A DNA stretch of 64,000 nt from Siphonodentalium dalli (taxonomy: Eukaryota; Mollusca; Scaphopoda; Gadilida; Siphonodentaliidae), in contig CP136063.1 of NCBI GenBank assembly GCA_032622095.1, forward strand, positions 120,364,723-120,428,722, written 5' to 3'. Position numbers and translations under genes: made by a program. Shown one piece after another: positions 25,901 to 40,900 of this stretch (the stretch's first letter is position 1; every line of letters starts with the position of its first letter). The notes under the pieces were generated by a model. It did no database searches. It was not told the DNA's origin and saw only the letters and a program-made list of their open reading frames with translations.

Positions 25901-28900
25901 TCTAAACCTTATCACAGATTTGTTTCATTTATTTTGTATCCCATCTACACTTTAATATATGAATTATTTTCTATCTATAGACCACATGCCTCATCTAATC
26001 GCCACCAAATTTCATACATCTTTGGGGTGACCTCTAGATGGGTGCCATCGATTATTTCTGAAATTTGTTAAAAAACATGGCCCCCAGCAGCCATCTTGGT
26101 TTTAGATTTGAGTCTATCGGCACATATTTTGTAAATTTACAGGCATGATTAGGATCACCTCTAGATGTGAGCTATGGAATTTGAAAATTTTTCATTAAAA
26201 ATATGGCCACCGGCAGCCATCTTGTATTTTACTCTTTGTATGACTAAATCCTTTGTCACAACCTACAGGCCACATCCCTCATCTGATCATCACAAAACTT
26301 CATAAGGATCCTCCGGGGGACCTCTGGATGGGATTTTTTCCGAATTTCTTTAAAAAACATTGTCGCCAGCAGCCATCCGGGATTTTGCTCTTTTCATGGT
26401 TAAAATCATTTGGCATACCCTACATGCCACATCTGTTATCCCTCATCCAAACTTTTGATGTTTCTTTGGGGTGACCTCTAGATGGATGTTGTCCAATCTT
26501 CCGAAATTTGGCCTGGAGCCATCTTGGATTTCACATCTGAATCCATTGGCACTCCCTGCAGCCCACTTTTATTAGAGAAATGTTTGAAATGAATTTCATT
26601 TACACAATACAATTAATTTACTGAAACTTTGACTCATTCCATTTGAATCATTCCATTGACTGCTCAGCTTAAAATTATTAACGCCTCCCCAAGTTGAGCT
26701 ACAATGTCATTGACACTTTCATTTATGTAAATTTTCAGGATGAAAAGGATACAATGTCATCACTGGAATATATGGATTTCTGGATGAGATCCATCCATAC
26801 TAACGTTTCACAGAATACCAAGAACACTCTTGAGAACACAACACTGTCTCCACCCATATTCATTGTCGGAACTCACAGAAACAACCTGGATGCAGAAACA
26901 GAAAAACAAAGGAGTATGGTCAGTATCATATTGATTTTGTATTCCATGGGCACCAGAGCAGGGGGCAGATGGAGGGAGCCACCCCCATCCTCTCTCCCAT
27001 GGGAGCACAATGGGGTAGAACATGCCCATTTGTGCTCCATTGAATGGCAAAAAATACCTTACCATATATATATATATCAATAGCAGTAGAATTCTTATAT
27101 CGTCTGAGAGCGAAGTATATCCATTCTGATAGCTAAATAGTTTGTTCCTTAACCAATGTACTTTTGGGAATTCATCTAAAACATGTAGTTGCTAGCTCCT
27201 CATTCTCAAACCTGAGTTAGTGGTCTATCTTGATGACTTGCTCAACACTTTTATAGTCCACTAGGTTATCCCTCCAACACTGAAAATATAGTCGTAAATG
27301 CTGCAGTTAGCATAATCCGGGTCAATGAAAAACAACAAACCAATCAGAAGTTATTGATTAGTTACATACAAAGCAATCTGAGGGACAATTTCAAATAGCA
27401 ATTATTTTTCAGGTTGATGCAAAATTCCAGGAGATTCGCAGCTTTATAATGGGCAAGCCATACATACAACACATCGTAACTCCGTTCTTTGCTGTCGACA
27501 ATTCTCTCCCCTCAGATGATATGGTTAGTTATTTTGTATCAATTCGGAACATATCTCATTTTATCTTATGTCAGTTTTGTTGATTAAATGACTCGTCTCC
27601 AAAGCTGGATTTGATTGTTCCATATTCGAACAAGATTCTTCTTACAATTTAGAACCCATATACATATATCTTATATCTTTTTAGCTCACCTGAGACGAAG
27701 TCTCCGGTGGAGCTATAGTCATCACTCATCTTCCGTCGTTCGTCTGTCCGTCAACAATTTTTAAAACATCTTCTCCTCCCGAACCATGAGACCGATCGGG
27801 TTCATATTTGATGTGAATTTTCCCTAGGTGACTCACAATCAGATTTGTTCAAAAGAGGTCACCAGGTCAAACAGTTTCAATAATAGGGCCATAACTCAAT
27901 CCTTCCATAGTAATTCTTAAAACGATATCTTCTCTGAAGTCGTCGGGCCGAATGGGTTCACTTTTGGTATGAAGGGTCCTTGGGTGACTGGGGTTCAGAT
28001 TTGTTCAAATGAGATAACTGGGTCAAATGTGGGTGGGGCTATGGACATAAATCTGAAGAAAACAATTTTTTTTAGATTTAACTTATTGCTCAATTTAACC
28101 AAAAAATTAAATATATATTTTTTTAAGAAATATTTTTTTTTTATTAAATAAAATAAACAACAAATCATAAAATTTTGAAGAACTTATGACATTACATCTT
28201 TGAGAGGGGGAGGGGAGATACCTCTAGTCATTCCACTAAATTTGGCTGAAATCAGGGGTTTGGGAGAAAGCACAAACAGACAGAGATACAGAAATGTTCA
28301 GTAAGTTACTTTAATATCCTTGTATTCCCACTACAGCAAGCCATCCATGTACTCTGATGGACACATGTTTATATAACAGTGCCAGATGGATAGATACCAT
28401 GGCTATGGCCATAGTACTCTCCATCCACAGAGAGTGTATATTCATGTCATTCATAATTTAAATGAGATTAATAGTGTTGTCAATGAAGCACCCTCATTGT
28501 TTAAATTAACACTCAGTGGTCATTAAAATCAGATTAAATTCATTTTCTCCAAGCTTGAATTAAGTGTGTCTGGCATTTGTAGAATGAGGTTCCCAGAGGG
28601 TGAATTTAAGTATGCTACCCCACACAGCAGGCTAGCATCACCAAATACACCATATGAGGACCTCAATGAGACCTCATTCTGCTTAGGCCTCATCTTCTGG
28701 GAAGTATCTAGAGTCTCAAATTGACATTTTTAGCTGCTTTTTTCCTTCTGTTCAGATTGTATATACCCTAATTTGCAGAAGATAAAAATGCATAATTGAG
28801 ATGCCAAATGGGTGTGCATACGTCACCAACTTCAGCTGGAGAATTTCTATCTGTCCCTAGATCTACCATAGCAGTTGAGGATTAACTAAAATTAGGTTCC

Positions 28901-31900
28901 CAGATTGTGAATTTGGTGATGCTATCCCACCTTACAGAATAGCATCACTACTTTCACCCTTTGGGGACCTCAGACACACTAAATATTGAGGCTTGGCTGT
29001 TCCAATATTATTTTCTTAACAACCACTTATCTATGTGAACTCATTATACCTGATTATGGACAAACAATGGAGGTATATTGCTGTTGTTGGATTGAAACTG
29101 TGGGTCTGCCAGAGTGTCCTTCCATCTATTGGTCTGTCCATCCATCCATCAACAATTGTATTCCCTGCAAAGATACGTTACACACTGAACTACATGGTAT
29201 ATTCATCTTTATTCACAAGAAAGGATTCTATGAGATCCGTTTAAAATTTATTATTTTGGTACGAAATAGCCAAAGTACCTTTTTGAATCATTATTATTGA
29301 CGTAGCAGGTCAAGGTCATTTGTTCACTTGTTATGTATATAAGCAAGTGGGGACACAGTCAAGATCTCTTTTTCATCTTGTGACACCTCGAAGGGAAGTA
29401 CACTCTATGAGAAAATTGATCCACATATTTTTGTCGGCTTCAATTAACAATTCCGTTCCAATTGTTTTAACTTGTTGTGATCTCGTATCAATTTGGGAAA
29501 CGACACAATAATTATTCAATTAATATCAGAGTGACAATTTCCTTCAATTTCTCTTGTTTTATTTTACGCAAAAATAAAATTAAAACTATTTTATTATGTT
29601 GAAAATTGTGGGTAATTTCCCAACTTCCGGTTTCGGAGCACGTGTTTTAGAATTCCGTATTGAATTCAAAATTTAATTCGTCTGTATATATGCAGTGGTT
29701 TACGTGTTGAACTCTCTTTGGGAATGCCTATACAGCACAGTTGCTATGTTATCTCTGTTCTTGTGGTTTTAGAATGTAAGTATTAGAACATTCAACCAGT
29801 GAGACAACATTGCATTTATAACTTTGTTTATGTTGAAATTGCCACGTGACAACATTCGTTTTGTTTACGTCGAAATTGTGAAATTGTCACTCATAAATCT
29901 GTTACATGCTGACATATGTAGCAAAATTAGGGATCAGGTTTGGGTCCTTTTTTCGTTTATCTATGAATTAACTCACTTGTGTGGTTTTGCTTGGCTCATA
30001 GTTCACTATGAATTCGTTTACAATTCACATTGAGATTGTTTGCCAACAAAATAACTTTTTTGTCAGATCACTATGACACAATTTCACAAGTAATAATGTG
30101 ACACATCAGTCACCTAATTTCCTGGAATATTTTTAGGTCACTTTCCTGATCCTTATAACTGGTCATAAAACAAGCAATTTTTCTTCCTCGTATGGCCTCG
30201 GTTTCAGTCACCCCATTGTCGGGCAGGTTCAGGCTAATCCAATTCCTCGTTCCATGCAGACCTTGCGGGGCCCCGTTGCAAACTTCACCAATGTCACTGT
30301 AGACAAAGGCGCCATACTGTTCCGAGGGTGGGTTCCAGTATTCACGGATCCGACCATGCTCGCCCGCTCCTGCTGGATCCTACCTCAGATTTTCATCCTC
30401 CCATCTCCCTTTCACAAGCAGGTGGGAGGTACAAAGATCTGTCAGCCCCCTAGGGAGCAACTTAACTGGTATCGCATCACGTCACAATTTGACATCCAAA
30501 CTTGGATAATAGCCATACAATTTAGTATGAATTTTATGTGACTTTGAGAACAAAATACTCTCATCATGTCAATGTGCGGCTCTTTATTGGATAATCAAAA
30601 TTTCCAAACTAAGTTGCTCCCTGGCATCTACCTTCGGGTGGAATTGCTGTTAAGACCATTTCCTGGGACTCTGCATGGCCGTAAAATGCTTGCTCTTTGA
30701 CGGGAGGTGAGTTGTAGCCAGTGTAGCCACTGGGGCTGTGGCAGTTCATAGTAACTGTCTTGGGGGGTAATACACGAATCAAGTAATATCTCCGATCTTG
30801 GGCTAGTGTAATCCAAAGTTTCGGTTCATTCTATGTATATTTGACCGATCTGCCCATTCAACATGTAGTTCAATGCAGATTGTGTTCATTTAGAAACATT
30901 AGTGTGGTGTCGTTGTCATGTTGGTGAGGTATCTGGATTTGTGTCGTGACCAAGTATGTCGCCACTGCCCTACTGGCTGCACGGTATGATTCAGCTTCAC
31001 GTCAGGGTTTAAGCTGGCTCCAGTTAGGGGGGGAAACAGTCTGCACATTAATCATACCTCGATGTCTCTTCCCAGGCTTTATGCAGCCCTGTTTATTCAG
31101 TTTTTTACTTTAAAGATAACAAATTCCATTGCTTGGATCTGACGATCCCACATTTAGATTACAATTCTAATTATCTGGGCTACTTGCCATCCAATGCGAA
31201 TCCTGATTCTCACTTTGGTTTTCGGAGAGCTCTTGCTGTTTTTTCTTGTGTCTCTAAAAAAGAACTAGAGTTAATTGCAAGGCATCGAGGTGTGGCAGAC
31301 ACAGTTTCTCGCCTCCGATTTGGGTCCTGGGAGGTTCGAGGGGGGACCGAGCATTGGGCCACCAGACAGCGCGCCGGCTAATGCCGGATAATCTCGGGTG
31401 CTGCCCATAACAGTGTACATAGCACAGTCATCGGCCGGGGCAGAGACTTTTAACAAACACTCAATTTGTTTTAAAACCATGAGGTTTTACCAGGGCTCAA
31501 AATTATTACCTTTCCACTTGGTCACTGATTAGCATTGTCTTTTGTTTATGGTGACCGTTCGATTTTTCTGGTGATAAATTTACACAGATCATCTTTCGCC
31601 CTTACTACGGTTCCATGGGGCGAAACACCAAGCCTTGGATTCCTTCTAAGATTTTGCGAGCGTCAATCTGGCTTTCTGCAGTTATAGGCTCTATTTTCTG
31701 CGTACCAAGTTGTGAATCACGTTTTCTTTGCGTAGAACATTCTTCAGCTTTTGACTCTACAGCCTTAGGACAATCCCAATGGGCTTTTTACCTGTAGTAC
31801 CAGGATTAGATCTATTCTCGCTCAATATCATGGCTTTACCGTTTGGGTTAGCTTATCAGGTTACGATATAGACAATTGAACTCACGCAATCTTCTGGGGT

Positions 31901-34900
31901 GGCGGTACGGTAGGTAATAACCTGTTCCATGGGAACAGGTGCATTTCAGAACTTTGAGCCCTGCATCATGCCAACAACACACGTTGATGCCCTGCTTGAA
32001 GGAGTCCTTTGTAGGGGTGCCACGATTAGTCGTATAATCGATGAACCGTTGATAAAGCCGATCCTCGATTACCATTTCCATCGTCGATTAATATGCATTA
32101 TTTAATTTGACATCAGGACATGTCCAGTATTATTGACTACCGTGTTTGTTTTACACGGTTTAATCTACAACCGATGGGTTAACAACCTGTGATCGCATAT
32201 CGGAGAGATTCCATCAACATGAGTGCTCCTAACCTATGTTGCAAACAGTCTGCAGTTCATTTGATGATGCGCCATGGTTACTCTTCAGGTTGTTGTTAAT
32301 TCTACAAATTGGCGGCCCTGCAGCTTTGAAATTATGGCGATATCATTGTATATTTCTACTTGTAAGGCGGAACTACATCTTTGAAATAAAGAGAATGCCG
32401 ACTGTCACTGTCTTCAATGAGCTGAATGCACTTGCCCTTGAATCTGATTGAACCAATGGGAGTTGATTGACATTCTCTGGAAACTAGGGAACCTATGGCA
32501 TTTTAATCAGCAATGTTCTCCATGATGTCATTTGAGTATACTGTGCTTGAATCAGTATACTTAGAGGTTAATAGTATCGGCTATTGCGTATCATGCAGTG
32601 AATGCTGAATGAAACTCGATATTATCAAATACAAACCGTCGTCCATCCATTATGCATTCCTACTTTTATATTGTTTGCATGTTTGGCTATTCAGACACTG
32701 AAATTCATAGTTATGTTCGTTCTAATGAACTCACAAATTATATTATCACCATAACATGGCCGATAATTGTGCAGGTATAGAATACATTCTGTTCATTGGT
32801 CAATAAAAGTGGTTTGTGATGCTCTTCATTAATGTAAGCATGTCCTGAGCCGATTCATCAAACAACAGCGACATTGTAGTTACCCAGCACCAAGCCAATA
32901 GGCCATATTACGGAATACTTCCACTGATGGTGTTAGGTACGATTAATCGATTATAGTCTATTGTTGACGACCGATTGTCGATTATCAAAATATAATAGTC
33001 GTGGCACCTCTGGAATCGGGCATTATTGTACTCGGTGCTCCTTTTTTGACATGCTGTCTTGCATTACTCAAACAGACGGGCAATTCGTCTAACGGCGCAC
33101 ATGAGACAATCATTGTTGGCGACAGAGAGTCTCTGCCCGCGGGGAGGACCTAGGGTCCGGATCCTCGCTGTATGAGCGACAGACAACCGTCCGACCATAC
33201 ACACATGTGACTGGTCTTCGGTAAATTTTGCCTTCTGTTCACACCTCTGGCATACCTCCTCGACCTCATGTCGACCGAGTATATGCTTTCTCCTTGGTCG
33301 TTGCGGTGGCCTAAAAACAATAACAGCTCATGGACCCGGGCCCTTCGGCTGTTAAGAACAATCAGTGAATAACAAGCAGACTCAATCTTCTTGTTATCAA
33401 CAGTCTGGTTGTTTTTGGGACCTTAATCATCCATGGCCTGTTCTTTCTTTCAGACTGTTTGAAGTAGTTCCATCACGATGGGTCTCCTCCTTCTACACAT
33501 TTTCTAATATGTTACATGCAGACTGCAAAGTATTCCTTTGAATCAAGTGTACATGTAACTGCATACACTATTGGATTGACAGGCTGTGGAGGTAGTTACA
33601 ACTCAGGACTCTCCGAACTTTTTCTTCTCGATTGTTTCGATACCAGAAAACATTTTGGGAATTTCCAAGTCCTATAACGCTCTTAATGGACTTAGTTACC
33701 TGGGGTTTTTGTTACCAGTTTCCAGACTTAAAGTAACTACCAATCATGGGCATTGTTGGACGGAATATGGCCTCTGTCCGGTGTATTAATTCACTGAAGT
33801 AAAATACTGTCATTTTGATGGTCAGTCAGAAAATACTTCTTTTGCGCCTAAAGTTATCAATTGGTCGAGTTAGACACCGTTACTGCCAGTAGGTCGCAAA
33901 CCTTACAATCATGATGCGATGGCTATTTAATTCTGGGTTTTCTTCACCATACATGACTTGGTGGTATGTTTCTAATCGTATTTACAGTTGCCACTTCCTC
34001 GTTTTGCATCCAGATTGACCATTCAGGTAACAATAGATTTCCTTCCTCTGGTGTCGAAACGTTGGGATATCTTGGTTCGTTCAGTCACATACCATGGAGC
34101 AGGGTGGTCTATGCTTTCTGCATATGACCAACTTACTCCAGGGAGGAGGTGGCACATGCATGTACCTGCATATGACCTTGGGGAGATTTCACAATTACAG
34201 GTTTGTCTGACTTCAGAACCAAAGGGGGGAGGTGCAGAGATTCAGCCAATGGGCTCATTCTTCCACTTTCTCCACTCTACCTTGTACCATCAATAAAATC
34301 TGCAAATCGGTACCTTTTGGATCCATTTGTTGCTACTCAGCAGGTTCAAAATAATTACTCTTAACTAAAATACAATAGTATCTCATTCCTCGCAGCCTCC
34401 TCCTATGAGTTGATTCTACCATGTAGTTCAGTGTGTAACGTATCTTTGAAGGGAATATAACATTTTCAAATAGAAAATACATATTCCCTATAAGATACTT
34501 ACACACTGAACTCACAGGTCCCTCCCAAAATTAGGATTTTTCCCTCCCCGCTGCTCGGTCACACCCCTCGAATCTTGTAAGAGGATGAAAAAGAGATCTT
34601 GACTGTGTCCCCACTTGCTTATATACATAACAAGTGAACAAATGACCTTGACCTGCTACGTCAATAATAATGATTCAAAAAGGTACTTAAGCTATTTCGT
34701 ACCAAAATAATAAATTTTAAACGGATCTCATAGAATCCTTTCTTGTGAATAAAGATGAATATACCATGTAGTTCAGTGTGTAAGTATCTTATAGGGAATA
34801 TGTATTTTCTACTTGAAAATGTTATTTTCTTCTCGAGATCCATATGAAATCCCTACCTGTAGGCGACTCACATTCAGATTTGTTCAAATAAGTTCATCGG

Positions 34901-37900
34901 GTCAAATAGGAGGGATGCCAGGGCCATAACTTTCTAAGAACCATCAAGTCTATTTAGCTTATATTTGGTATGCAGGGTCCTTGGGCATGTTCAGATCTGT
35001 TCCAATGGGTTCATTTTTTGGAAAATCAATTAACTTCAACTCATAAAAGCGATTGTTTAAAATTACTAGATGAATAGATCTCATAGATGGGAATTCATGT
35101 TTGTTCAAATAGGGGCAGATGTAAGAGATTTAGCTCCCCCACCCACACTACCTGTATGTTGTATGCTACTGGTATAATAATATTTAGATTCCTCTTGAAA
35201 ATTTCATTTCTGATACAACATTAGTTGTAGATTAGATTTTCACACCAAAAATAAGTTAGAATAGTTCTCATAATTTGATTTTATTTTCCAACCAGTATGT
35301 TTTTAAACCAACAGTCCATATTTTCCTACTTCATGTTAAACTGTTGTACCAAAATGGGGCACAAATTTTAACTTTATGGGAGATGTCAGGTTGGAAATTC
35401 CCAAAAGTTTGAGAGCTTGAAGCACCCATTCCAGTTATAAAATTTCAACGTAAGAGGGATGTGCAAAAGGAATTTTGTGAACTTAGGACTATGGTATGGT
35501 TAAGATTATCTTGTTTAAAAGGGGGTTGGAGATTTAACAGTAGTGTGCACTTAGAAATTTCAAGGTGAAGAGCCCGGCTCATCAGCAAATCCCTAGGTAT
35601 GTCCCTGTTTAGAACTACTTGTCTTAAGTTATTTTGACAAGTACTGACTGTGTTAGTCTTCAAAGTCCCTTTCTTCTCAGTCTTTACAGTAAGTGAGCGT
35701 CTCCACAGTCATTGACTGTCTTGTATAATGAAGCATAGAAGTGATCATAATCATTTTTACAACTGGCACTTGGCAATAAAGATAATCATGCTGCCATGGA
35801 TAATAGGACAGGTAGATTTGTTCCAAAAATCATCAATTTAATACTGCGTTTCCATATTCTGTAACCGACCCACCTCTTTGGATGAAACTTTGTTGTTACC
35901 TTGTTGCCATCCCCTTCTCATTCTTGACAACTATTGTGGTACAAGGTTGTTTAGTTGGTATAGTAATTTATATTTATGGTGTATTAATCTCATATGATTT
36001 TCTTGCATTCTGAGTGGGTATACACTGCTATACTTTTTCCGATAAAATCCTACTTGCCTATTATCGATGAATATTTTATCTCCCATGACTATCTAATCCT
36101 AATGCAAGCTTGTGATTGGTTGCTTGACATTCACTTTTTCCAATAGTTCCTATCCCAACACGATAGTATCTATAGAAATAAATACTTGAATCATGAATTC
36201 TCGTCCTTGAGATGATATTTGTAGTAACTAATAACATACTTATACTCCCCAGTTATGGCCAAAATATTGCCCTAAATTGCAAAATCTGACAAATCAGACA
36301 TAGAAATTTTGTGAGAAATCACAATGCCAAAATTGGGTCCCCGAAGGAGTATTTGTCCACTTACCTGTAGCTTATGTTCTGTTCCTCCTCTAGGACCACT
36401 ATGTTGGCATAGTCAACTCCAAGCCATACATTATCTATACACTAAGGATGTTCAGTTTTAGTTAATTTATTATTCCCCAGATTTTGCATCTGAAGGAAGA
36501 GATAGAAAGCACAGCTATCGAGGAGCCATATATGGGAGAACAGCTACCAATTCATTGGTTGCGTTTTGAGAAAGATGTTGCAGAAATTGTCAACAGGGGA
36601 AATAACTTTGCCTCAGTTGATCAGGTGAGGGAAATAACCTTGATTTGGTTATTTTGACTCTAAATGAGCGATGTGAGCTCTTGTCATCCCAAGACATTCC
36701 TCAGAAGTTTGAATTTTTGTTCTGTTGATCTTTTGGAAGTCATATTTGTAACCCGAAATAAGTACATCTGTTCTACATGAACAAATGTGTGCTCCTATTT
36801 AATAACTATTAACTGTTTCATATGAGACTGGAGCTCAGATTTGGTCATTTCAGGAATAACACAAATGAAGATATTACTCCCATTGTAATACTAATACAAT
36901 GTTTTGTTGTCCGGATGATAACATGAATAATAATTGACAGACCTGTGGCCTTCATATGAGAAAGTCTCGATCAAGTTCAAATTTGGATTTGATCCGACCA
37001 TTTTTGGCTGAGTTATGCCCATTTTCGTCTTAGAATTTGCTGATTATTTTGTTGTTTGGATGATAAGTCAAGTTATGATTATCTGATAGTTTTCAAATTT
37101 AGTATGTGGATTAACCACATGACTGGATGAATTTATGCCCATTTTATGACTTAGAATTTGTTGATTATTTTGTGGGGCAAAGTATGGCCTAGCGGCCTTT
37201 TATTTTCTGAACATTTATGACCAAAGAATATGAATTATTCTGCACTTGTATTGTCTTTTCGTCTGTTTTTCAGCTGCTTTTTTAACCTGATCATCCCTCC
37301 AGGCGAATAATTGACCATTCCAATGTATACATTTATAGCTGAATGGGAGAATCCATTCAAAATAGAAAGGGTTAAAGACAGGCCAAATAAACAGAGATGT
37401 AATCAGACACCACCATCATCACCCAAAGAGGGCCTTTTAATCACAAAATTATGCAGAATTGCTGCAGAATTTTCAAGTTTTCAAAAGTTGATAATAAACC
37501 CTTCCAAGGCGGAGCTTGTTCAAATTTTGCAAAAACCCTGTGCCAATGCATTCTCTTATATATGCAAGTCTCCCATAGGGAGCCTCGCATAAATAAGAGA
37601 ATACATTGGCCTAACAATATTTACCTTGACCTTGTAAGCCTGTGCCTTCTCTTATATATGCGAGGCTCACTATGGGAGAATCGCATATAAAATGCACTGG
37701 CACAAGATATTTAATTCTGCACCAGCACAGTTCCCAGTTGTCCGGAGATGCATGCAATCTTGTCTGGATTCTAGTTCACAAAGACAATGATGTTGATGTT
37801 TGACGTCATGAAACAATTCATGATGTCTTAACTGGTTTTCAACTAACAAATGATATTGTTCTAATATGAACCTATTTATTACAGTAACTGTTTATTAAAA

Positions 37901-40900
37901 GGTGTGAAGTAGCAAATTTTCTTTTCATCATGTTTGTCCATTGCTGATTCCACACTTTTGTGCAATCACTGCCGGAATTCACATGATTTTTTCCCGAATA
38001 AGTGTAGGTGAACATTTTATCGATACTATATGCTGTAAATTATGTGTGACATCACAAGTACACTCATCTGCCCATTACCTATACATGAACGGAGCTCATC
38101 GTATAGCATGTGGTCATTACCTATACATGAACGGAGCTCATCGTATAGCATGTGGTCATTACCTATACATGAACGGAGCTCATCGTATAGCATGTGGTCA
38201 TTACCTATACATGAACGGAGCTCATCGTATAGCATGTGGTCATTACCTATACATGAACGGAGCTCATCGTATAGCATGTGGTCATTAGGTATACATGAAC
38301 TGAGCTCATCGTATAGCATGTGGTCATTACCTATACATGAACGGAGCTCATCGTATAGCATGTGGTCATTAGGTATACATGAACGGATGCTCATCGTATA
38401 GCATGTGGTCATTAGGTATACATGAACGGAGCTCATTGTATAGCATGTGGTCATTAGGTATACATGAACGGAGCTCATCGTATAGCATGTGGTCATTAGG
38501 TATACATGAACGGAGCTCATCGTATAGCATGTGGTCATTATAATTTAGGATCAAATAAATTAATAGGACTTTTAATATTTCAGATTACAGAGATCTGTAA
38601 TAATGTTGGCATATACAATAAGAGAGAGATTGAAACTATGCTGGATTTCTACCATGACCTCGGAATCCTAATCCATTATGGGGAATCACACACGATGGAC
38701 AGTGCGCTGAGCAACACTGTAATTCTCAAGCCCAAATGGCTTATAGACATGTTCAAGCTTATCACTTGTACTAAACCTTCAGTATCCGAGGTACGAAGCT
38801 ATATTAGTTTATACCCTTCAATACCAAATTTACATTGACCTGTTTCGTCCTATTTTCCACAGAATAAGATTTTATTGTGTCCAGTATTGATGCAGTTTTA
38901 TCTCTGATTTTATACCCCAAACAATAAACAAAGATGTAATCAGGCACCTCCATCATCAGCTAAAGGGGCCCTGTTAATCGCAAAATTATGTTGACTTTTC
39001 AAAGTGCTAAAAATTTGATAATTAAGGATGCCACCTTCATACCTAAGTTCAGCCTGATACAGACACATCTATAACAAAAAACATGTCCTAATTCTCACAG
39101 AATAAGATTTTATTGTGTCCAGTATTCATTCAGATTTTATCTGATTTTATACCCGAAAATCAAAGTTTTGGGGTGGTCTATTCTTTAATCAGCTAACTAG
39201 TGCATCCATTGGTGGATTTTGTCCAATCTTGTAAATTTTTTACAACATGCATAATTTGTGTCCTTCACTTCTTGGTCAAAATATTTTAAAACTTGGCACA
39301 AATATTAATCATAATGGGATCCTGTGCACTTGCAATTGTGAGGTCAGTTACACTCATTTTAGCAGAATTATTGTCTTTTTTCATTTTGATGGCTTAGAGA
39401 TTATAGGTTCTATTATAAAGCGATTATATTGAAACTGTAATTCTTTTCAGATGTCAATATATATTAGTAAAATGTACATTTATCTTATATCTATCACAGG
39501 AACACATAAAAAATGTTAAGCTTAAATTAAGTTTGAATGTTTTTGGACACTTTATCTTCTTGAAACTCTTGATTTTGATTTTTGATTTGCAGTGGAACCT
39601 ACTTGTGGACCAGTGGCATAAATTGGACACATTTGGGGTTCTCAATGAGTCACTCATAGATCAGATATGGAAGAGTCAGTTACACTACAAACATATTCTT
39701 CTCGGACTGATGCAGAAGTTTGATTTGTTGTGTCCTCGGTCACATGCTCTGAGTCAGGTGAGTAAGAGTGAGCCAATCAGAAATCAGCACATATCCTACA
39801 GACACGATCTCCTCAGACTAAAGTGCAACATGAGTATTGTATCTAACACGGAAGTAAACATGTTGTCTGTTGTCTGTATCTGAAAAATGAATGTGTGTAC
39901 CGAATGTGGGTCACAGCTGTTATATGCCATCAATATTTTCACAGCAACCTGAACAGATGGGCAATATGTAAGTGCATTCTGTTGACCAAAATATGCAGAC
40001 ATCTGAGTGATGATGAAACAGACAAAAATTGATGTTTCAGAAATTTATGCATTTCGTTTCGATCTGTTGCAGGGTTCGCATGCTATTGTTATTTTCGTAT
40101 AAAAATTCTGTTCGCCTAAATTTGTTTTGCTATATAAAAGCTCTTACTCAGAGGACGCTATATAACTTTATTCTTCTAGTTATCAGATTGCTTTCAATCA
40201 ACCAGTTCAAGTTGGAATTGAAAATTTATTCATTAATTATTTTCAGAATTCTATTTTCTTGTTGCAAAAATATCCTATGTTCAAAAAGCCTCCTTTTGGG
40301 TGGGGCATGGGGAAATGTGTGGCCAAGTATAGAGGGAGATATAGAAGGGATTTTTCATTATTTCTTTATTCTGCTACTAGTATATGCTTTTGCCTCAACA
40401 GAAAAGAAATATGCATACCAATGTGATTTAAAAGGACTAACAGAGCGCTCACTGAACCACTGAGCTCGCTGAACCACTACATACAAAGCAACTTAGGGCT
40501 GTTCCATTTAAACTTGTGTACCACCCCCGGAAGTCAGCTGAAATTTACCCCACCCACCAAGCCCAGCAGTTTAATTCAGTTTAGACCCACCAAGTCCGGC
40601 AAAATATGTCTGGTTGTTAACACTGTAACCCGGCACTATATTATTAATAGAAAACAGGAGCACAATCAATAATTAAGGGATATAAGGCAGATATGTTGTA
40701 GTATTAGCATAAAGATGTTTTATGCGAAACCTAAGATAAACTTTATGACCAACTTTTATAAACATATTAAAGGGACACATACTAATAACTTTCAGATAAG
40801 ACTTACACCAAACTTAAGGAAACTTATTAAAATGATATATACATGTACTAATAACTTTTATGACTAGTATAATTTTTACCTGTGAAAATTAACAAACAGT

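Larger units (their letters stand above)
29160..34825 (+). mobile_element. DIRS-like (tyrosine recombinase type) element A, no intact ORF
   Basis: Inverted terminal repeats of about 200 bp: left 29160-29390, right about 34580-34825 (agatacgttacacactgaac and ttattcacaagaaaggattc type). An internal complementary region lies at about 34418-34518. It carries, side by side, the complement of the left end and of the right end, as in a circle junction. ITRs plus such a region are the hallmark of DIRS1-like retrotransposons. There is no target duplication. RT, recombinase and methyltransferase frames are not recognised, so it is non-autonomous or decayed. It shares most of its length with element B and carries an extra hAT-like insertion at 32013-33011. 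Confidence 0.82.
29100..35729 (+). repeat. Family S copy split by DIRS-like element A
   Basis: A 'gtctgtccatccatccatca' head stops at 29159. The family resumes at 34826 with 'ttcttctcgagatcc' and runs to 'cagtcattgactgtcttgta' at 35729, the same end as the 7.2-8.9 kb copy. The sequence across the gap reads as an uninterrupted family S member. Confidence 0.75.

Noticed and set aside
33988-34296. 102-residue frame in element A with a relative in element B
   Set aside because: The sequence is shared because the elements are related. Substitutions and indels do not look protein-constrained and no family is recognised.
38026-38538. Long open frames on both strands with a repeated 14-residue unit
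   Set aside because: They come from the 42-bp minisatellite, whose length is a multiple of three. No start context, homology or splice support.
38072-38540. CRISPR-like array
   Set aside because: The units are contiguous with no unique spacers, in a eukaryotic intron.
40029-40463. 144-residue open frame in intron 11
   Set aside because: Hydrophobic, AT-driven composition, with no recognisable domain and no splice context.
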